This document shows positions 34,943 through 45,866 of a stretch of DNA of 64,000 nucleotides, in pieces (position 1 is the first letter of the stretch; each line of letters opens with the position of its first letter). Origin of the DNA: Actinopolymorpha cephalotaxi (lineage in GTDB: Bacteria > Actinomycetota > Actinomycetes > Propionibacteriales > Actinopolymorphaceae); the NCBI RefSeq assembly GCF_013408535.1, contig NZ_JACBZA010000001.1:4796850-4860849 (forward strand). The letters are read 5' to 3'. Below the pieces are notes generated by a model, which saw only the letters and a program-made list of their open reading frames with translations, was not told the origin of the DNA and ran no database searches. The position numbers were made by a program, and so were the translations under genes.

Positions 34943-35515
34943 TCACCGCTGCTGGAGGTCGCCGGCGCCTGGGTGGCCGGCCATCGTCACGGTGCCGGTA
35001 GCGAACCGCAGCCGATACCAGCCGCCGCGGCCGACCACCTCCGGCAGCGGCCGGTCGTACATCCCGGACAGCAGAGTCAGGAAGACCGGGATGACGTCTC
35101 CGTGCGAGCACGCGACGACCCGCCCGCCGGGATGCTCGCGGGCCATCACGGCAAGGGCCCGCGTCACCCGGCCGGCCGCCCACGCCGCTCCGATCGCGGC
35201 ACCCATCGGCGCGTAAACACCTTCGGTCCATTCACCCGGCTCCCCGAACCCGGCCGCCTCGTCGAGTTCGGGGAGTTCGGTGACCGCAAGGCCGACGGCG
35301 CCGGCCAACGGCGACACCGTCTGCCGGCACCGCACTGCCGGGCTGCTGTAGACCCCGTCGACGTCGGTACCGAACGCAGCCACCAGGGCACGTGCCTGCG
35401 CATGGCCTCCCTCGCTGAGAGGGCGGACCCGGTGCGCACCGGTCCAGCCCTCCCGGGGCACCGAGGAACAGTGCGGCACCAGGTCCAGCGTGAACCCGTC
35501 GAGCGTGGGAAGCAT
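34943..35515 (-). CDS. Histidine-phosphatase-like protein with altered RHG motif
   Basis: The 190-aa protein follows the SixA/phosphoglycerate-mutase pattern (RPLSEGGHAQA, YSSPAVRCRQTV and late ACSHGDVI with the second active-site His). The N-terminal motif, normally L-V-R-H-(A/G), reads LVPHCSSVPREGW. The phospho-accepting His15 is present, but the preceding Arg is Pro14. That Arg normally contacts phosphate, so activity may be weak, altered or lost. Downstream, 20 bp away, is the aminotransferase gene; upstream 24 bp is the DUF1203 gene. Confidence 0.8.
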   Translation of the reverse strand: MLPTLDGFTLDLVPHCSSVPREGWTGAHRVRPLSEGGHAQARALVAAFGTDVDGVYSSPAVRCRQTVSPLAGAVGLAVTELPELDEAAGFGEPGEWTEGVYAPMGAAIGAAWAAGRVTRALAVMAREHPGGRVVACSHGDVIPVFLTLLSGMYDRPLPEVVGRGGWYRLRFATGTVTMAGHPGAGDLQQR

Positions 35516-35539
35516 GCTCGCGATCGTACGGCGGAAGTC

Positions 35540-36013
35540 CTACCGCGCCGGGTGTGCCTCGAAGGCCAGGCATCCCGCCTCGACGCTGCGCACGTGCACG
35601 AACGCCACCTCCGGCCGGCCCAGGAGTTCGGCCAGCGTGTCCTCGTACGCGTCACCGGGCGAGACGAACGTGATGTGCTCGTAAGCCCGGTTGCCGTCTG
35701 CGTCGAACGTGTTGAACATGCACTTCCCGCGGCCCATGTTCTCCGGATAACGGTCCCGCGTCAGGTAGCCCGCGCACCGCTCGGCGTGCACGAACACCGG
35801 ACCCGCCTCCATCCACGGGCTCGGCTCGGTCCACGGGGTGTAGCAGATCAGGGCGACGGCCTCACCTGGTACGGACTCGTTCAGGCAACACCGCAGCGGC
35901 TCCCAGCCCCCCGCCGGATAGGGCTTCCAGGGGTTGCCGAACTCGTCCTCCCCCTTGGCGCGCATCGCGTCCAGCTTTTCGGGGGCGATCGGAACGATCT
36001 CGTATGTGCTCAT
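35540..36013 (-). CDS. DUF1203 domain protein
   Basis: The 157-aa protein matches the DUF1203 pattern: ERCAGY, GYLTRDRYPENMGRG, YEHITFVSPGDAYEDTLAEL, and the ending VHVRSVEAGCLAFEA. DUF1203 is of unknown function. The ATG at 36013 is the only sensible start for this length. It is on the minus strand ahead of the phosphatase-like gene, and the three genes to its left may share a transcript. Confidence 0.82.
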   Translation of the reverse strand: MSTYEIVPIAPEKLDAMRAKGEDEFGNPWKPYPAGGWEPLRCCLNESVPGEAVALICYTPWTEPSPWMEAGPVFVHAERCAGYLTRDRYPENMGRGKCMFNTFDADGNRAYEHITFVSPGDAYEDTLAELLGRPEVAFVHVRSVEAGCLAFEAHPAR

Positions 36014-36135
36014 GCCGACAATCGTGTCCCGGCACGGCCGCGACCACCGGCGGGATTCGGACGTCGCGTGCCGCCACACCGGCGCAAGCCGACCTTGCCT
36101 CGCCGCCGGCGTGTCAACCCGTGCTTGCGCGGGAC

Positions 36136-37944
36136 CTATCGCACGTAGACCTGGCTGAAGTCCGGCATGCCACCCACCGAGTCGATGATCACGTTGCCCA
36201 CCCGCGAACCGTGCAGCACCGTCGTACCGCCCTCGCCGAGGGGAACCGCCGGGAGGTACTTCTCCATGATGGTCTTGTCCAGTTGGCCCCACGCGGTCAG
36301 CGCCTTCTGCGCCGGCAGGTCGCTGATTCGGTCGATCTCGTCGTTGACCGCACTCACGTCGAGGAACGACGGAACCGGCGCGCCCGGCAGGTCGGCCTTC
36401 TTGCCGTCCAGGATCGCCGGCAGCACCGAGTCGCCGCTGGCCCAGTCCATGCACCAGCTGCCCTGGCGCAGGTTGGCCGGGCGGATCGAGTCGTCGGACA
36501 GGTCCCGCGCCAGCGACGACGGCGCCGCCATCGTCTTGACGGTGAAGCCCGCCCGGGTGAGCGCCTTCTTGCGTACGGCCGCGATCTTGGCCTCGAGTTC
36601 GTCGTCGGAGGAGTAGTAGAACGACAACTCGAAGCCGAGCTGGCCCGCGTCGGTGAGCAGCTTCTTCGCGGCCGCGGGGTCGCCGTCGCCCTCGCCCTTG
36701 TTGCCGATCACGTCGAAGTCCTGCCAGCCGGGCGTGGCCGACGGCATGATCGTCGTGGCCGGGCGCCAGGTCAGCCCGGGGATCTCGCCGCCGGCGCGGT
36801 TCTCCGAGGTCAGCGGCCACGCCCTGGCCACCGCGCGGCGTACCTCCAGCGGGATCTTCCGGGTGTCCATCCACATGTAGTTGCTGCACGGGCTGGGTCC
36901 GGTCACCAGCCGCCTGCGGGCGTCGGTGCCCCGGATCTCGTCGTAGTTCGAAGCCAGGATGTCGGCGTAGGTCAGCGCGGTCTGGTCCTCAGCCTTGTCG
37001 GCGATGACGCGGCGCTGCACCTCGTTGGTGTCCAGACCGAAGTCGAACACCATCTGGTCGACGTACTGGTGACGGTTCGGGTCGGTCTTCGGGTCCCACT
37101 CGGGGTTCTTCACCAGCACGAGCTTCTTGCCCGGGTCGTAGCTGCCGAACTTGTAGGGACCGGTGGCCAGCGGGTGGTTGCCGTAGTCGTCTCGGGTGTC
37201 CTTGGCCTTAGGGATCGGCGTGAACGTCGGCAGCGAGGTGTAGTAGCGCATCGACGGAAAGGGCTTTCGCATCTTCACGACGACGGTCTTCTCGTCGGGG
37301 GTGTCCACCCCTTCGAAGTCGTCGCCGCTCTTGTAGGGGCCCTTGTAGGAGTCGCCGCCGAGGTAGTAGTCCAGACCGTACGTCGGACCGCCGGACAGCT
37401 CGTCCTGCGCCAGTTGGCGTTTGATCGCGTACGCCACGTCGGCCGCCTTCACCGGCGACCCGTCCTCGTACTTCACCCCGTCCCGCAGGGTGAACTCCCA
37501 CCGGGTGAAGTCGGCGTTCGGCCGCCCGAGGTCGGTGGCGAGGTCGGGCACCAGCACCGGCTTGCCCTTGACGTACTTCGTCTGGGTGAGGCCACGGGTG
37601 ACCATCCGCATGATGGCGAGCGTGTCCAGGTGATAGACCCGCGTCGGGTCGAACGTGTGCGGCGTCGCCGAGGACAGCACGTGCAGTGTCCCGCCGCTGC
37701 GCGCGTCCTGCACCGCCGCTGCGGGCGCCTTCGCCTTCGCGTCCTGCGCCTCGTCGTAGGTCGACACGTTCCGGGGCGCCGACGAATCGTCGGAGGACCC
37801 GCCGGGCAGCAGGCTGCACGCGGACATCGCCGACGCCATCGCCACCGCGGCGACCGAGGCCGCGCAGACCCCGAACCGGCGTGGCCGACCGAATCCGGAC
37901 ATTGGTCGACGTGCGGGTCGGCTGGGTCGGCTGGGTCGTCGCAT
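36136..37944 (-). CDS. Peptide/nickel-type ABC transporter substrate-binding lipoprotein
   Basis: The 602-aa precursor has basic residues, a hydrophobic signal with RRF, and the lipobox MSAC (Cys43). Mature sequence shows the family 5 solute-binding pattern (THTFDPTRVYHLDTL, ITRGLTQ-like VTRGLTQTKYVKGKP, WEFTLRDGVKYEDGSPVKAADVAYAIKR). It binds peptides or similar for import. The ATG at 37944 has AGGGAGG upstream; longer frames lack a better ribosome site. No permease or ATPase genes adjoin it in this window. Confidence 0.9.
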   Translation of the reverse strand: MRRPSRPSRPARRPMSGFGRPRRFGVCAASVAAVAMASAMSACSLLPGGSSDDSSAPRNVSTYDEAQDAKAKAPAAAVQDARSGGTLHVLSSATPHTFDPTRVYHLDTLAIMRMVTRGLTQTKYVKGKPVLVPDLATDLGRPNADFTRWEFTLRDGVKYEDGSPVKAADVAYAIKRQLAQDELSGGPTYGLDYYLGGDSYKGPYKSGDDFEGVDTPDEKTVVVKMRKPFPSMRYYTSLPTFTPIPKAKDTRDDYGNHPLATGPYKFGSYDPGKKLVLVKNPEWDPKTDPNRHQYVDQMVFDFGLDTNEVQRRVIADKAEDQTALTYADILASNYDEIRGTDARRRLVTGPSPCSNYMWMDTRKIPLEVRRAVARAWPLTSENRAGGEIPGLTWRPATTIMPSATPGWQDFDVIGNKGEGDGDPAAAKKLLTDAGQLGFELSFYYSSDDELEAKIAAVRKKALTRAGFTVKTMAAPSSLARDLSDDSIRPANLRQGSWCMDWASGDSVLPAILDGKKADLPGAPVPSFLDVSAVNDEIDRISDLPAQKALTAWGQLDKTIMEKYLPAVPLGEGGTTVLHGSRVGNVIIDSVGGMPDFSQVYVR

Positions 37945-38188
37945 CGAGGGGTCCTCCCTGTGGCAGACCGAGGGTGAGCCGGCGAGAACACCCGAGGTTG
38001 CCGATCCGGCACCTCTTCTCGAACACCGAGAGCTACAGTCGACAAGCGCACTGCAACGATGTTCCACAGTGCGGTCGCCCCCACGGCACACCACGGCCCG
38101 GACGTAGCATAGAAGTACCAAATGGGATTGCGCCGCACAGGACGGCGGAGAACATTCCTGCGCGGGCGTCGAGGAGGTCGTTCACCCA
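37945..38188. promoter_or_regulatory. Divergent promoter region between the lipoprotein and KorA genes
   Basis: These 244 bp separate two divergently transcribed genes and must hold both promoters. A TAGCATAG stretch near 38105 is a candidate -10 for the KorA side. GAGGAGG at 38171-38177 is the ribosome site of KorA. No operator palindrome is evident. Confidence 0.4.
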
Positions 38189-40077
<1,889 letters not shown>

Positions 40078-40081
<4 letters not shown>

Positions 40082-41181
40082 GCGCAACCGACCTGCCCGT
40101 TCCCGGTCTGCGCGGCGTCACCACCACCGACCTGCCGCAGAACCGCAAGGACTTCACCTCCGACCAGGAGGTGCGCTGGTGCCCCGGCTGCGGCGACTAC
40201 GCGATCCTCGCCGCGGTGCAGGGTTTCCTGCCCGAGCTGGGCGTTCCGCGCGAGAACATCGTGTTCGTGTCCGGGATCGGCTGCTCCAGCCGGTTTCCGT
40301 ACTACCTGAACACCTACGGCATGCACAGCATCCACGGCCGGGCGCCCGCGATCGCCACCGGTCTGGCGACGTCGCGGCCCGACCTGTCGGTGTGGGTGAT
40401 CACCGGTGACGGCGACGGGCTGTCCATCGGCGGCAACCACCTGATCCACGCCCTGCGCCGCAACGTCAACCTCAACATCCTGCTGTTCAACAACCGCATC
40501 TACGGACTCACCAAGGGGCAGTACTCCCCCACGTCCGAACGCGGCAAGATCACCAAGTCGACGCCGATGGGTTCGCTGGACGCGCCGTTCAACCCCGTCT
40601 CGCTGGCGCTCGGCGCGGAGGCGACGTTCGTGGGGCGGACGCTGGACACCGACCGCAAGCACCTCACCTCGGTGCTGCGCTCGGCCGTAGCCCACCGGGG
40701 CACGTCGCTGGTGGAGATCTACCAGAACTGCAACATCTACAACGACGGCGCGTTCGACCTGCTCAAGGACAAGGACACCCAGGACGAGGCGGTGATCCGG
40801 CTCAAGCACGGGCAGCCGATCCGGTTCGGCGCCGGCGGCGAGCTCGGCGTGGTCCGCGACCCGGCCTCCGGGGCGCTGCGGGTGGTGCCGGTCGCCGAGG
40901 TCGGGACCGACGCGCTCCTCGTCCACGACGCGCATTCCGACGACCCGGCGACCGCGTTCGCGCTGTCCCGGCTGTCCGACGCGCAGACGTTGGCGCGTAC
41001 GCCGATCGGCATCTTCCGCGACGTGGACCGGCCGTCCTACGACGACCTCGCCCGCGAGCAGGTCCGGCTGGCCCAGGACCAGCACGGCACCACCACCGAC
41101 ACCGGCTCCGAGGTCGGCAACGCCGACCTCGACCAGCTTCTGCGCGGGTCCGACACCTGGACCGTCGGCGCGGACGCGTGA
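40078..41181 (+). CDS. korB: 2-oxoacid:ferredoxin oxidoreductase subunit beta (KorB type)
   Basis: The 367-aa protein has the TPP-binding layout of beta subunits: CPGCGDYAILAAVQ (cluster-ligand Cys), GIGCSSRFPYYL, ITGDGDGLSIGGNHLIHALRRN, and LFNNRIYGLTKGQYSPTS. It works with KorA. The ATG overlaps the KorA stop as ATGA. The downstream RarD gene starts inside its last codons. Length is typical for actinobacterial KorB. Confidence 0.93.
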
Positions 41182-42194
41182 GTACGGGCCTGTCGGAGGA
41201 GTCCGCCGGCTCGCCCTCCCACCGCACCGCGTCACCCACGCAAGTCCAAGGCCAGGCCCCCGTCGACGAGAACCGGCGGGGGCTGGTCTTCGGGGCTGCG
41301 GCCTACGCCGCGTGGGGCCTCTTCCCGCTGTACTGGCCACTGCTGCAGCCCGCCGGGTCGCTGGAGATCCTCGCCCACCGGATGGTGTGGTCGCTGCTGT
41401 TCGCGGTGGTCGTCCTCCTCGTCCGGCCCCGCCGGGGCTGGTGGGCCCGGCTGCGGAGAAGCCCGGCGACCGTCGGCTACCTCGCCGTCGCCGGCCTGGT
41501 CATCACGGTCAACTGGGGCACCTACATCTGGGCGGTCAACCACAACCACGTGGTGGAGACCGCGCTCGGCTACTACATCAACCCGCTGGTGATCGTGCTG
41601 GTCGGCGTGGCGCTGTTCGGCGAACGCCTCAACCGCGTGCAGTGGACGGCGATCGGCCTGGCCGGCATCGCGGTCGTCATCCTCACCGTGTCGCACGGCC
41701 GGCCGCCCTGGGTGGCGTTCATCCTCGCGCTGAGCTTCACGACGTACGCCTACTGCAAGAAGAAGGCGAACGTCGCCGCCATCGAGAGCCTGATGGTGGA
41801 GACCTCGGTGGTGACGCCGCTCGCCCTCGGCTACCTGCTCTGGCTGCAGGTGCAGGGGACCGCGGCGTTCGGGCACCACGGCGCCGGGCAGGCGGTGCTG
41901 CTGGCCGGAGCCGGAGTGGTGACGGCGATTCCGCTGCTGCTGTTCGCCGGTGCGGCCACCCGGGTGCCGATGACGCTGCTCGGCATCCTGCAGTACCTCG
42001 CGCCGACGCTGCAGTTCCTGCTCGGCGTCGTCGTGTTCCACGAGCCGATGCCGCCGGACCGGCTGGTGGGCTTCGGTTTCGTATGGTTGGCAGTGATCGT
42101 CTTCACCTGGGACGGGCTGCGCCGGCGGCGCCGTACGGCCGCCGGGAAGGCCGTACGATCCGCCGTTCCGGTGCCGGTCACCGAGCCGGACTGA
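41178..42194 (+). CDS. rarD: RarD-like EamA transporter
   Basis: The 338-aa protein has ten hydrophobic segments and the RarD signature GLFPLYWPLLQPAGSLEILAHRMVWSL, plus TFGTYIWAVN-like WGTYIWAVNHNHVVETALGYYINPL. RarD/EamA proteins export metabolites; the family name comes from chloramphenicol sensitivity, not from a proven substrate. The GTG at 41178 overlaps KorB; an N-terminal extension of about 30 polar residues precedes the first helix. Confidence 0.9.
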   Translation: MSTGLSEESAGSPSHRTASPTQVQGQAPVDENRRGLVFGAAAYAAWGLFPLYWPLLQPAGSLEILAHRMVWSLLFAVVVLLVRPRRGWWARLRRSPATVGYLAVAGLVITVNWGTYIWAVNHNHVVETALGYYINPLVIVLVGVALFGERLNRVQWTAIGLAGIAVVILTVSHGRPPWVAFILALSFTTYAYCKKKANVAAIESLMVETSVVTPLALGYLLWLQVQGTAAFGHHGAGQAVLLAGAGVVTAIPLLLFAGAATRVPMTLLGILQYLAPTLQFLLGVVVFHEPMPPDRLVGFGFVWLAVIVFTWDGLRRRRRTAAGKAVRSAVPVPVTEPD

Positions 42195-42223
42195 TGGAAG
42201 AACCGCGACGAGGGGCGGAACGC

Positions 42224-42808
42224 ATGGACCTGAACGCGACGGGTGCGCCCGGTGAGGCGAGCATCGGTAACGGTGTCGTACGAGCGGTCAGCAGCAGCGG
42301 GAAGCACACGTTCAACAAGCCGGGCCGCGACCGCATCCGGCTGCTCGCCGGACTCGGCGTGGAAGGCGACGCGCACCTGGGTACGACCGTGAAGCACCGC
42401 TCTCGGGTGGCCCAGGACCCGACCCAGCCGAACCTCCGCCAGGTCCACCTCATCCACGCCGAACTCCTCGCCGAGGTCAACGCGGAGGGGTACGACGTGG
42501 CGCCGGGTCAGCTCGGGGAGAACGTCACCACCGAGGGCGTCGACCTGCTCGGCCTGCCGACCGGCACGCTGCTCCGGCTCGGCGACGAGGCCGAGGTCGA
42601 GGTGACCGGCCTGCGCAACCCCTGCGTGCAGATCGAGAACTTCCGCACCGGACTGCTCGCCCGGATGGTGGGCCGCGCCGAGGACGGTTCGATCGTCCGC
42701 CGCGCCGGCATCATGGGCATCGTGCGGACCGGCGGCGAGGTGGCGCCGGGCGACCCGATCGTGGTCACCCTTCCGCCGCCACCCCACCACCCGCTCGAAC
42801 GCGTCTGA
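42224..42808 (+). CDS. MOSC domain protein
   Basis: The 194-aa protein has the MOSC features GVEGDAHLG, QVHLIHAELL, PGQLGENVTTEGVDLLGLPTGTLLRLG and LRNPCVQIENF with the conserved Cys. MOSC domains carry sulfur or bind molybdenum cofactor in sulfuration and reductive enzymes. I chose ATG 42224 with GAGGGGCGG before it; ATG 42194, overlapping the RarD stop as TGATG, would add ten residues. It is probably co-transcribed with rarD. Confidence 0.9.
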   Translation: MDLNATGAPGEASIGNGVVRAVSSSGKHTFNKPGRDRIRLLAGLGVEGDAHLGTTVKHRSRVAQDPTQPNLRQVHLIHAELLAEVNAEGYDVAPGQLGENVTTEGVDLLGLPTGTLLRLGDEAEVEVTGLRNPCVQIENFRTGLLARMVGRAEDGSIVRRAGIMGIVRTGGEVAPGDPIVVTLPPPPHHPLERV

Positions 42809-42812
42809 CGCC

Positions 42813-43514
42813 TCAGGAGCCGGACTTGCGCAGGTCCTCCAGGGTGAGGCCGTCGGGGATGTCGCCGGTGCGCGCGCGTTCGGCCATCCGCCGCATCGTG
42901 TCGCCGTCGTTCAGGTGCGGGTAGCCCGAGTCCGGCTCGGGCACGCCGAGGAAGTCGCACAGCGGCTCCCACCCGTCGCGTGCCTCGTGCACGAGCAGCC
43001 GGTCGGCGGGCACGGTCTCCCGTACGGTCGCGATGTGGCGTTCGAACACGTCCACCGCGTGGTCCTCGGCCGGCATCTCCTCCCCCATCTGCTCACCGAA
43101 CGTCCCGGCCCACAGGCGGCCGAGCACCGGCGCGATCGGGTTCGGCGGCCGCTGCCCCGCCTGCTCGGCGCGCGCGCCCTCGCGGGTGAAGGTGAAGATC
43201 GTGTCGCGCACGCTGGCATACCACCGGTGCGGGTCGCGCACCGTCAACAGCACCTTGGCGTCCGGGTAGGCGGCCATCAGCTCCCGCCAGTAGTACGAAC
43301 TCGGCCAGTCCACCGACGACTGGTAGCCCTCCAGCGCCCAGCCCCAGTCGGCCCGGCCGTCGCTCTCGATGACCTGCCGCCACTTCCCCTGCTGCGCCGG
43401 AGACTGGATCACCTCGAACATGTGGTGGCAGGGGCCCAGGCCCAACTGCTCCAGCGCGGCCTTCATCGACGTGGTGCCGGTCCGCGGGAACCCCGCACCG
43501 ATGACTTTCAGCAT
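42813..43514 (-). CDS. Sulfotransferase family protein
   Basis: The 233-aa protein has the PAPS-binding P-loop at residues 6-16 (GAGFPRTGTTS) and the 3'-phosphate-binding region KVLLTVRDPHRWYASVRDT. This is the sulfotransferase_4 group, in which most members have unknown acceptors. It converges with the MOSC gene (four bases between stops). The ATG at 43514 follows a ribosome site AAGGTGGGCG. Length is normal. Confidence 0.88.
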   Translation of the reverse strand: MLKVIGAGFPRTGTTSMKAALEQLGLGPCHHMFEVIQSPAQQGKWRQVIESDGRADWGWALEGYQSSVDWPSSYYWRELMAAYPDAKVLLTVRDPHRWYASVRDTIFTFTREGARAEQAGQRPPNPIAPVLGRLWAGTFGEQMGEEMPAEDHAVDVFERHIATVRETVPADRLLVHEARDGWEPLCDFLGVPEPDSGYPHLNDGDTMRRMAERARTGDIPDGLTLEDLRKSGS

Positions 43515-43741
43515 CGCCCACCTTCCCCGTGCCTGCCTGGTTCGCGGTCTGCTTCCGTCCGGACAACGAGACCGACCCCGGCGTGGGTGCCCACACAGTG
43601 GGGCGAATCGGACCGGTCGCGGACATCCGGTCCGACCTCCGCTCCCCACCACGCCTGCTCGCACCCGCCCGTACGGTGGAGGGGGAAGCGCACCCCACAA
43701 CCCCACAGCCCCACAGCCCCATAGCCAGGACGGAGATCACC

Positions 43742-44104
43742 GTGGCCGTACGCAACTTCCACCAGGTCAGCGTCGCCCCGAGCAACCGGCACGTGCGGAT
43801 CGAACGCGACGGCCAGGTCGTCGCGGAGACCGACCGGGCGCTGGTGCTGACCGAGACCGGGCTGGCCGACCGCCTCTACATCCCCGCCGAGGACGTACGG
43901 GCGGACCTGATGGCGGCCACCGACTCGCACACGACCTGCCCGTTCAAGGGGGTCGCGTCGTACTGGGCGTTCGCCGACGACGAGTCGGCCGGGGACGTGG
44001 CCTGGGCCTACCCCGAGCCGATCGAGGACGTGGCGCAGATCAGGGATCACCTGTCGTTCTACGCCGAGGCGGTCCAGACCTACGTCGACGGGGTACGCCA
44101 GTAG
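43742..44104 (+). CDS. DUF427 domain protein
   Basis: The 120-aa protein follows the DUF427 pattern: HVRIERDGQVVAETDRALVLTETGLADRLYIPAEDVR, TTCPFKGVASYW, and WAYPEPIEDVAQIRDHLSFY. DUF427 is a compact beta fold of unknown function. The GTG at 43742 has GACGGAG at good spacing. The intergenic region from 43515 to 43741 holds the divergent promoter shared with the sulfotransferase gene. Confidence 0.9.
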   Translation: MAVRNFHQVSVAPSNRHVRIERDGQVVAETDRALVLTETGLADRLYIPAEDVRADLMAATDSHTTCPFKGVASYWAFADDESAGDVAWAYPEPIEDVAQIRDHLSFYAEAVQTYVDGVRQ

Positions 44105-44226
44105 GGGTACGTCTTTAGGGGTACGCCGGCACGACCCCGTCCGTTCAGCTTCGCGCCGTTGGCCGGCTGCCACGGGCGCCTACCGTCGCGATCGGTGTCA
44201 CCCCGATCCGACCTGGAGGCGCCCGG

Positions 44227-45171
44227 ATGAACCCCCTGTCGTCCCTGCTGCCGCGGCAGTTCTCGCGGGCCTCGGTGCCCGGCTCCGCCGGTGACGGCAC
44301 GGCCGTACTGCCGCTGGAGTGGTCGAGCGGCCGAAGCTGCCACCGCGGCGCCGGCCAGGCCCTGATGGTGGTGGGGCGCGAGGCGGCCGGTGCGTCCGCC
44401 GGCGCCCTGACCGGACTCTGCGAGCTGTCCGTGGTGGCGGTCCGGCGGGCCGGCCCCGACGACCCGGCCGGGCAGTGGCAGGAGGTCACCTCCGGCGACC
44501 GGCCGTACAACCGCCGGTTCACCGAGACGGCGCCGTTCGTCCTCACCGGGCCGGCCGCCGGGCACCGGCTGCTGCGTACCGTCGCCGACCCCTCCGGCCG
44601 CCGCGTGGTGGGCACGTCGGCTCGCCGGTGCCTGGCCGTGACGCACTGGGGTACGACGCTGCACGGTGAGCGGGCCATCCACACCGGCGCCGACGTGGAC
44701 CCGCACGAGGCCCACCGGTTCGGCTGGCTGGTCGAACTCGACCCCTACGACCCGGACGCGACGCCGCGCAAGCGCACCATGCTGGGGCGGTTCGAACGGG
44801 ACCGGGTGGCGATCTCGCTCACCGCGGACGGCCGGGTCGTGGTCGACATGGTCGACATGACAGGCACGGCCGGCACCGCCGACTCGATCGGCATCGCCGA
44901 CCCGGACGGCGCGCGCTACCGGTTCGTGTCCCGTGATCGCGTGCGGGGCGGCACCACCGCCGCCGAGCACCGCCACAACATGGCCCTGCTCGACCACGGC
45001 ACGTTGTCCGCCGGCCGGCCCGGTACGGACACCTGGGTCCCGCTGTGTGACGACGCGCGGTCGTTCGTGCCCGGCCGGTCGGTCACCGAGGTCCTGCTCG
45101 ACCCACGGTCGGCGGCACAGTCGGCGGCACAGTCGGCGGCGCAGTCGGAGGACCCGCTGCGGCTACGGTGA
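44227..45171 (+). CDS. Half-length PhoX-like protein, probably degenerate
   Basis: The 314-aa protein aligns with parts of the PhoX (DUF839) alkaline phosphatase family: HRFGWLVELDPYDPDATPRKRTMLGRFERD, then YRFVSRDRV and a closing SVTEVLLDPRS. Full PhoX proteins are about 600-680 aa and have a Tat signal; here there is none, and most of the first half is missing. The normally CAGGxTPWGTxLSxEEN region reads CLAVTHWGTTLHGERA, so the metal-binding Glu pair is lost. The C-terminus ends in a SAAQ repeat encoded by near-identical 12-base units. It is either a non-catalytic relative or a decayed copy. Confidence 0.55.
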   Translation: MNPLSSLLPRQFSRASVPGSAGDGTAVLPLEWSSGRSCHRGAGQALMVVGREAAGASAGALTGLCELSVVAVRRAGPDDPAGQWQEVTSGDRPYNRRFTETAPFVLTGPAAGHRLLRTVADPSGRRVVGTSARRCLAVTHWGTTLHGERAIHTGADVDPHEAHRFGWLVELDPYDPDATPRKRTMLGRFERDRVAISLTADGRVVVDMVDMTGTAGTADSIGIADPDGARYRFVSRDRVRGGTTAAEHRHNMALLDHGTLSAGRPGTDTWVPLCDDARSFVPGRSVTEVLLDPRSAAQSAAQSAAQSEDPLRLR

Positions 45172-45175
45172 CGTC

Positions 45176-45808
45176 ATGACTGTGGCCGGGCTGCTCCTCG
45201 CCGCCGGCGCCGGGAAGCGGCTGGGCCGTCCCAAGGCGCTGGTCGACCTCGGCGAGCGGCTGCTCGTCGAGCGCGGGCTCGGCACCCTGACCGCCGGCGG
45301 CTGCGCGCCGGTCCACGTCGTCCTGGGCGCGGCCCACGACGAGGTGCTCGCCACCGCCGACCTGACCGGCGCGACCGTCGTACACAACCGGGACTGGCGT
45401 ACCGGCCTCGCGTCGTCCCTGCGTGCGGGCCTCGCCTCCCTGCCGCCGGAGGCCGAGGCGGTCGTGGTCGCCCTGGTGGACCAGCCGCTGGTCACCCCCG
45501 AGGTTGTTCGCCGGCTGCGGCAGGTGTACGACAGCAGCTCAGCCGACTCAGTCGGCTCAGCAGAGGCGGTCGCCGCCGTCGCGACGTACGACGGAAAGCC
45601 CCGCAATCCCGTGCTGCTCGCCCGGGCCAGCTGGGCCGACGTCGCCGCAAAGGCGTCCGGGGACACCGGCGCCCGGGCCTACCTTCGCGCGCACCAGGGG
45701 ATCGTCACGAGGGTTCCCTGCGACGGCGCCGGCGCGCCCGACGACGTGGACACGCCCGAGGAACTGGCCACGCTACGGCGACGCCTGTTGGCTCAGAGTC
45801 GCCCTTGA
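45176..45808 (+). CDS. MobA/MocA-like nucleotidyltransferase
   Basis: The 210-aa protein begins MTVAGLLLAAGAGKRLGRPK, the NTP-binding loop (residues 8-20) of the MobA/MocA family. It continues with a NRDWRTGLASSLRAGL motif, ALVDQPLVTPEVVRRL (metal Asp) and DVDTPEEL at the end. The MocA type attaches cytidylate to molybdopterin; the related group includes other sugar and cofactor transferases. The MOSC gene lies about 2.4 kb upstream, but no other molybdenum-cofactor gene is near. It follows the PhoX-like gene by four bases. Confidence 0.88.
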   Translation: MTVAGLLLAAGAGKRLGRPKALVDLGERLLVERGLGTLTAGGCAPVHVVLGAAHDEVLATADLTGATVVHNRDWRTGLASSLRAGLASLPPEAEAVVVALVDQPLVTPEVVRRLRQVYDSSSADSVGSAEAVAAVATYDGKPRNPVLLARASWADVAAKASGDTGARAYLRAHQGIVTRVPCDGAGAPDDVDTPEELATLRRRLLAQSRP

Positions 45809-45866
45809 CCAACTCCGGGAGTCCGACCGTGCCAAACCGGTCCAACCACTCCTACACTGGGCCGCC

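Noticed and set aside
45100-45171. Tandem 12-base repeat in the PhoX-like gene, possible recombination or variable-number site
   Set aside because: Only three copies; fits a coding Ser-Ala-Ala-Gln microrepeat at the protein tail.
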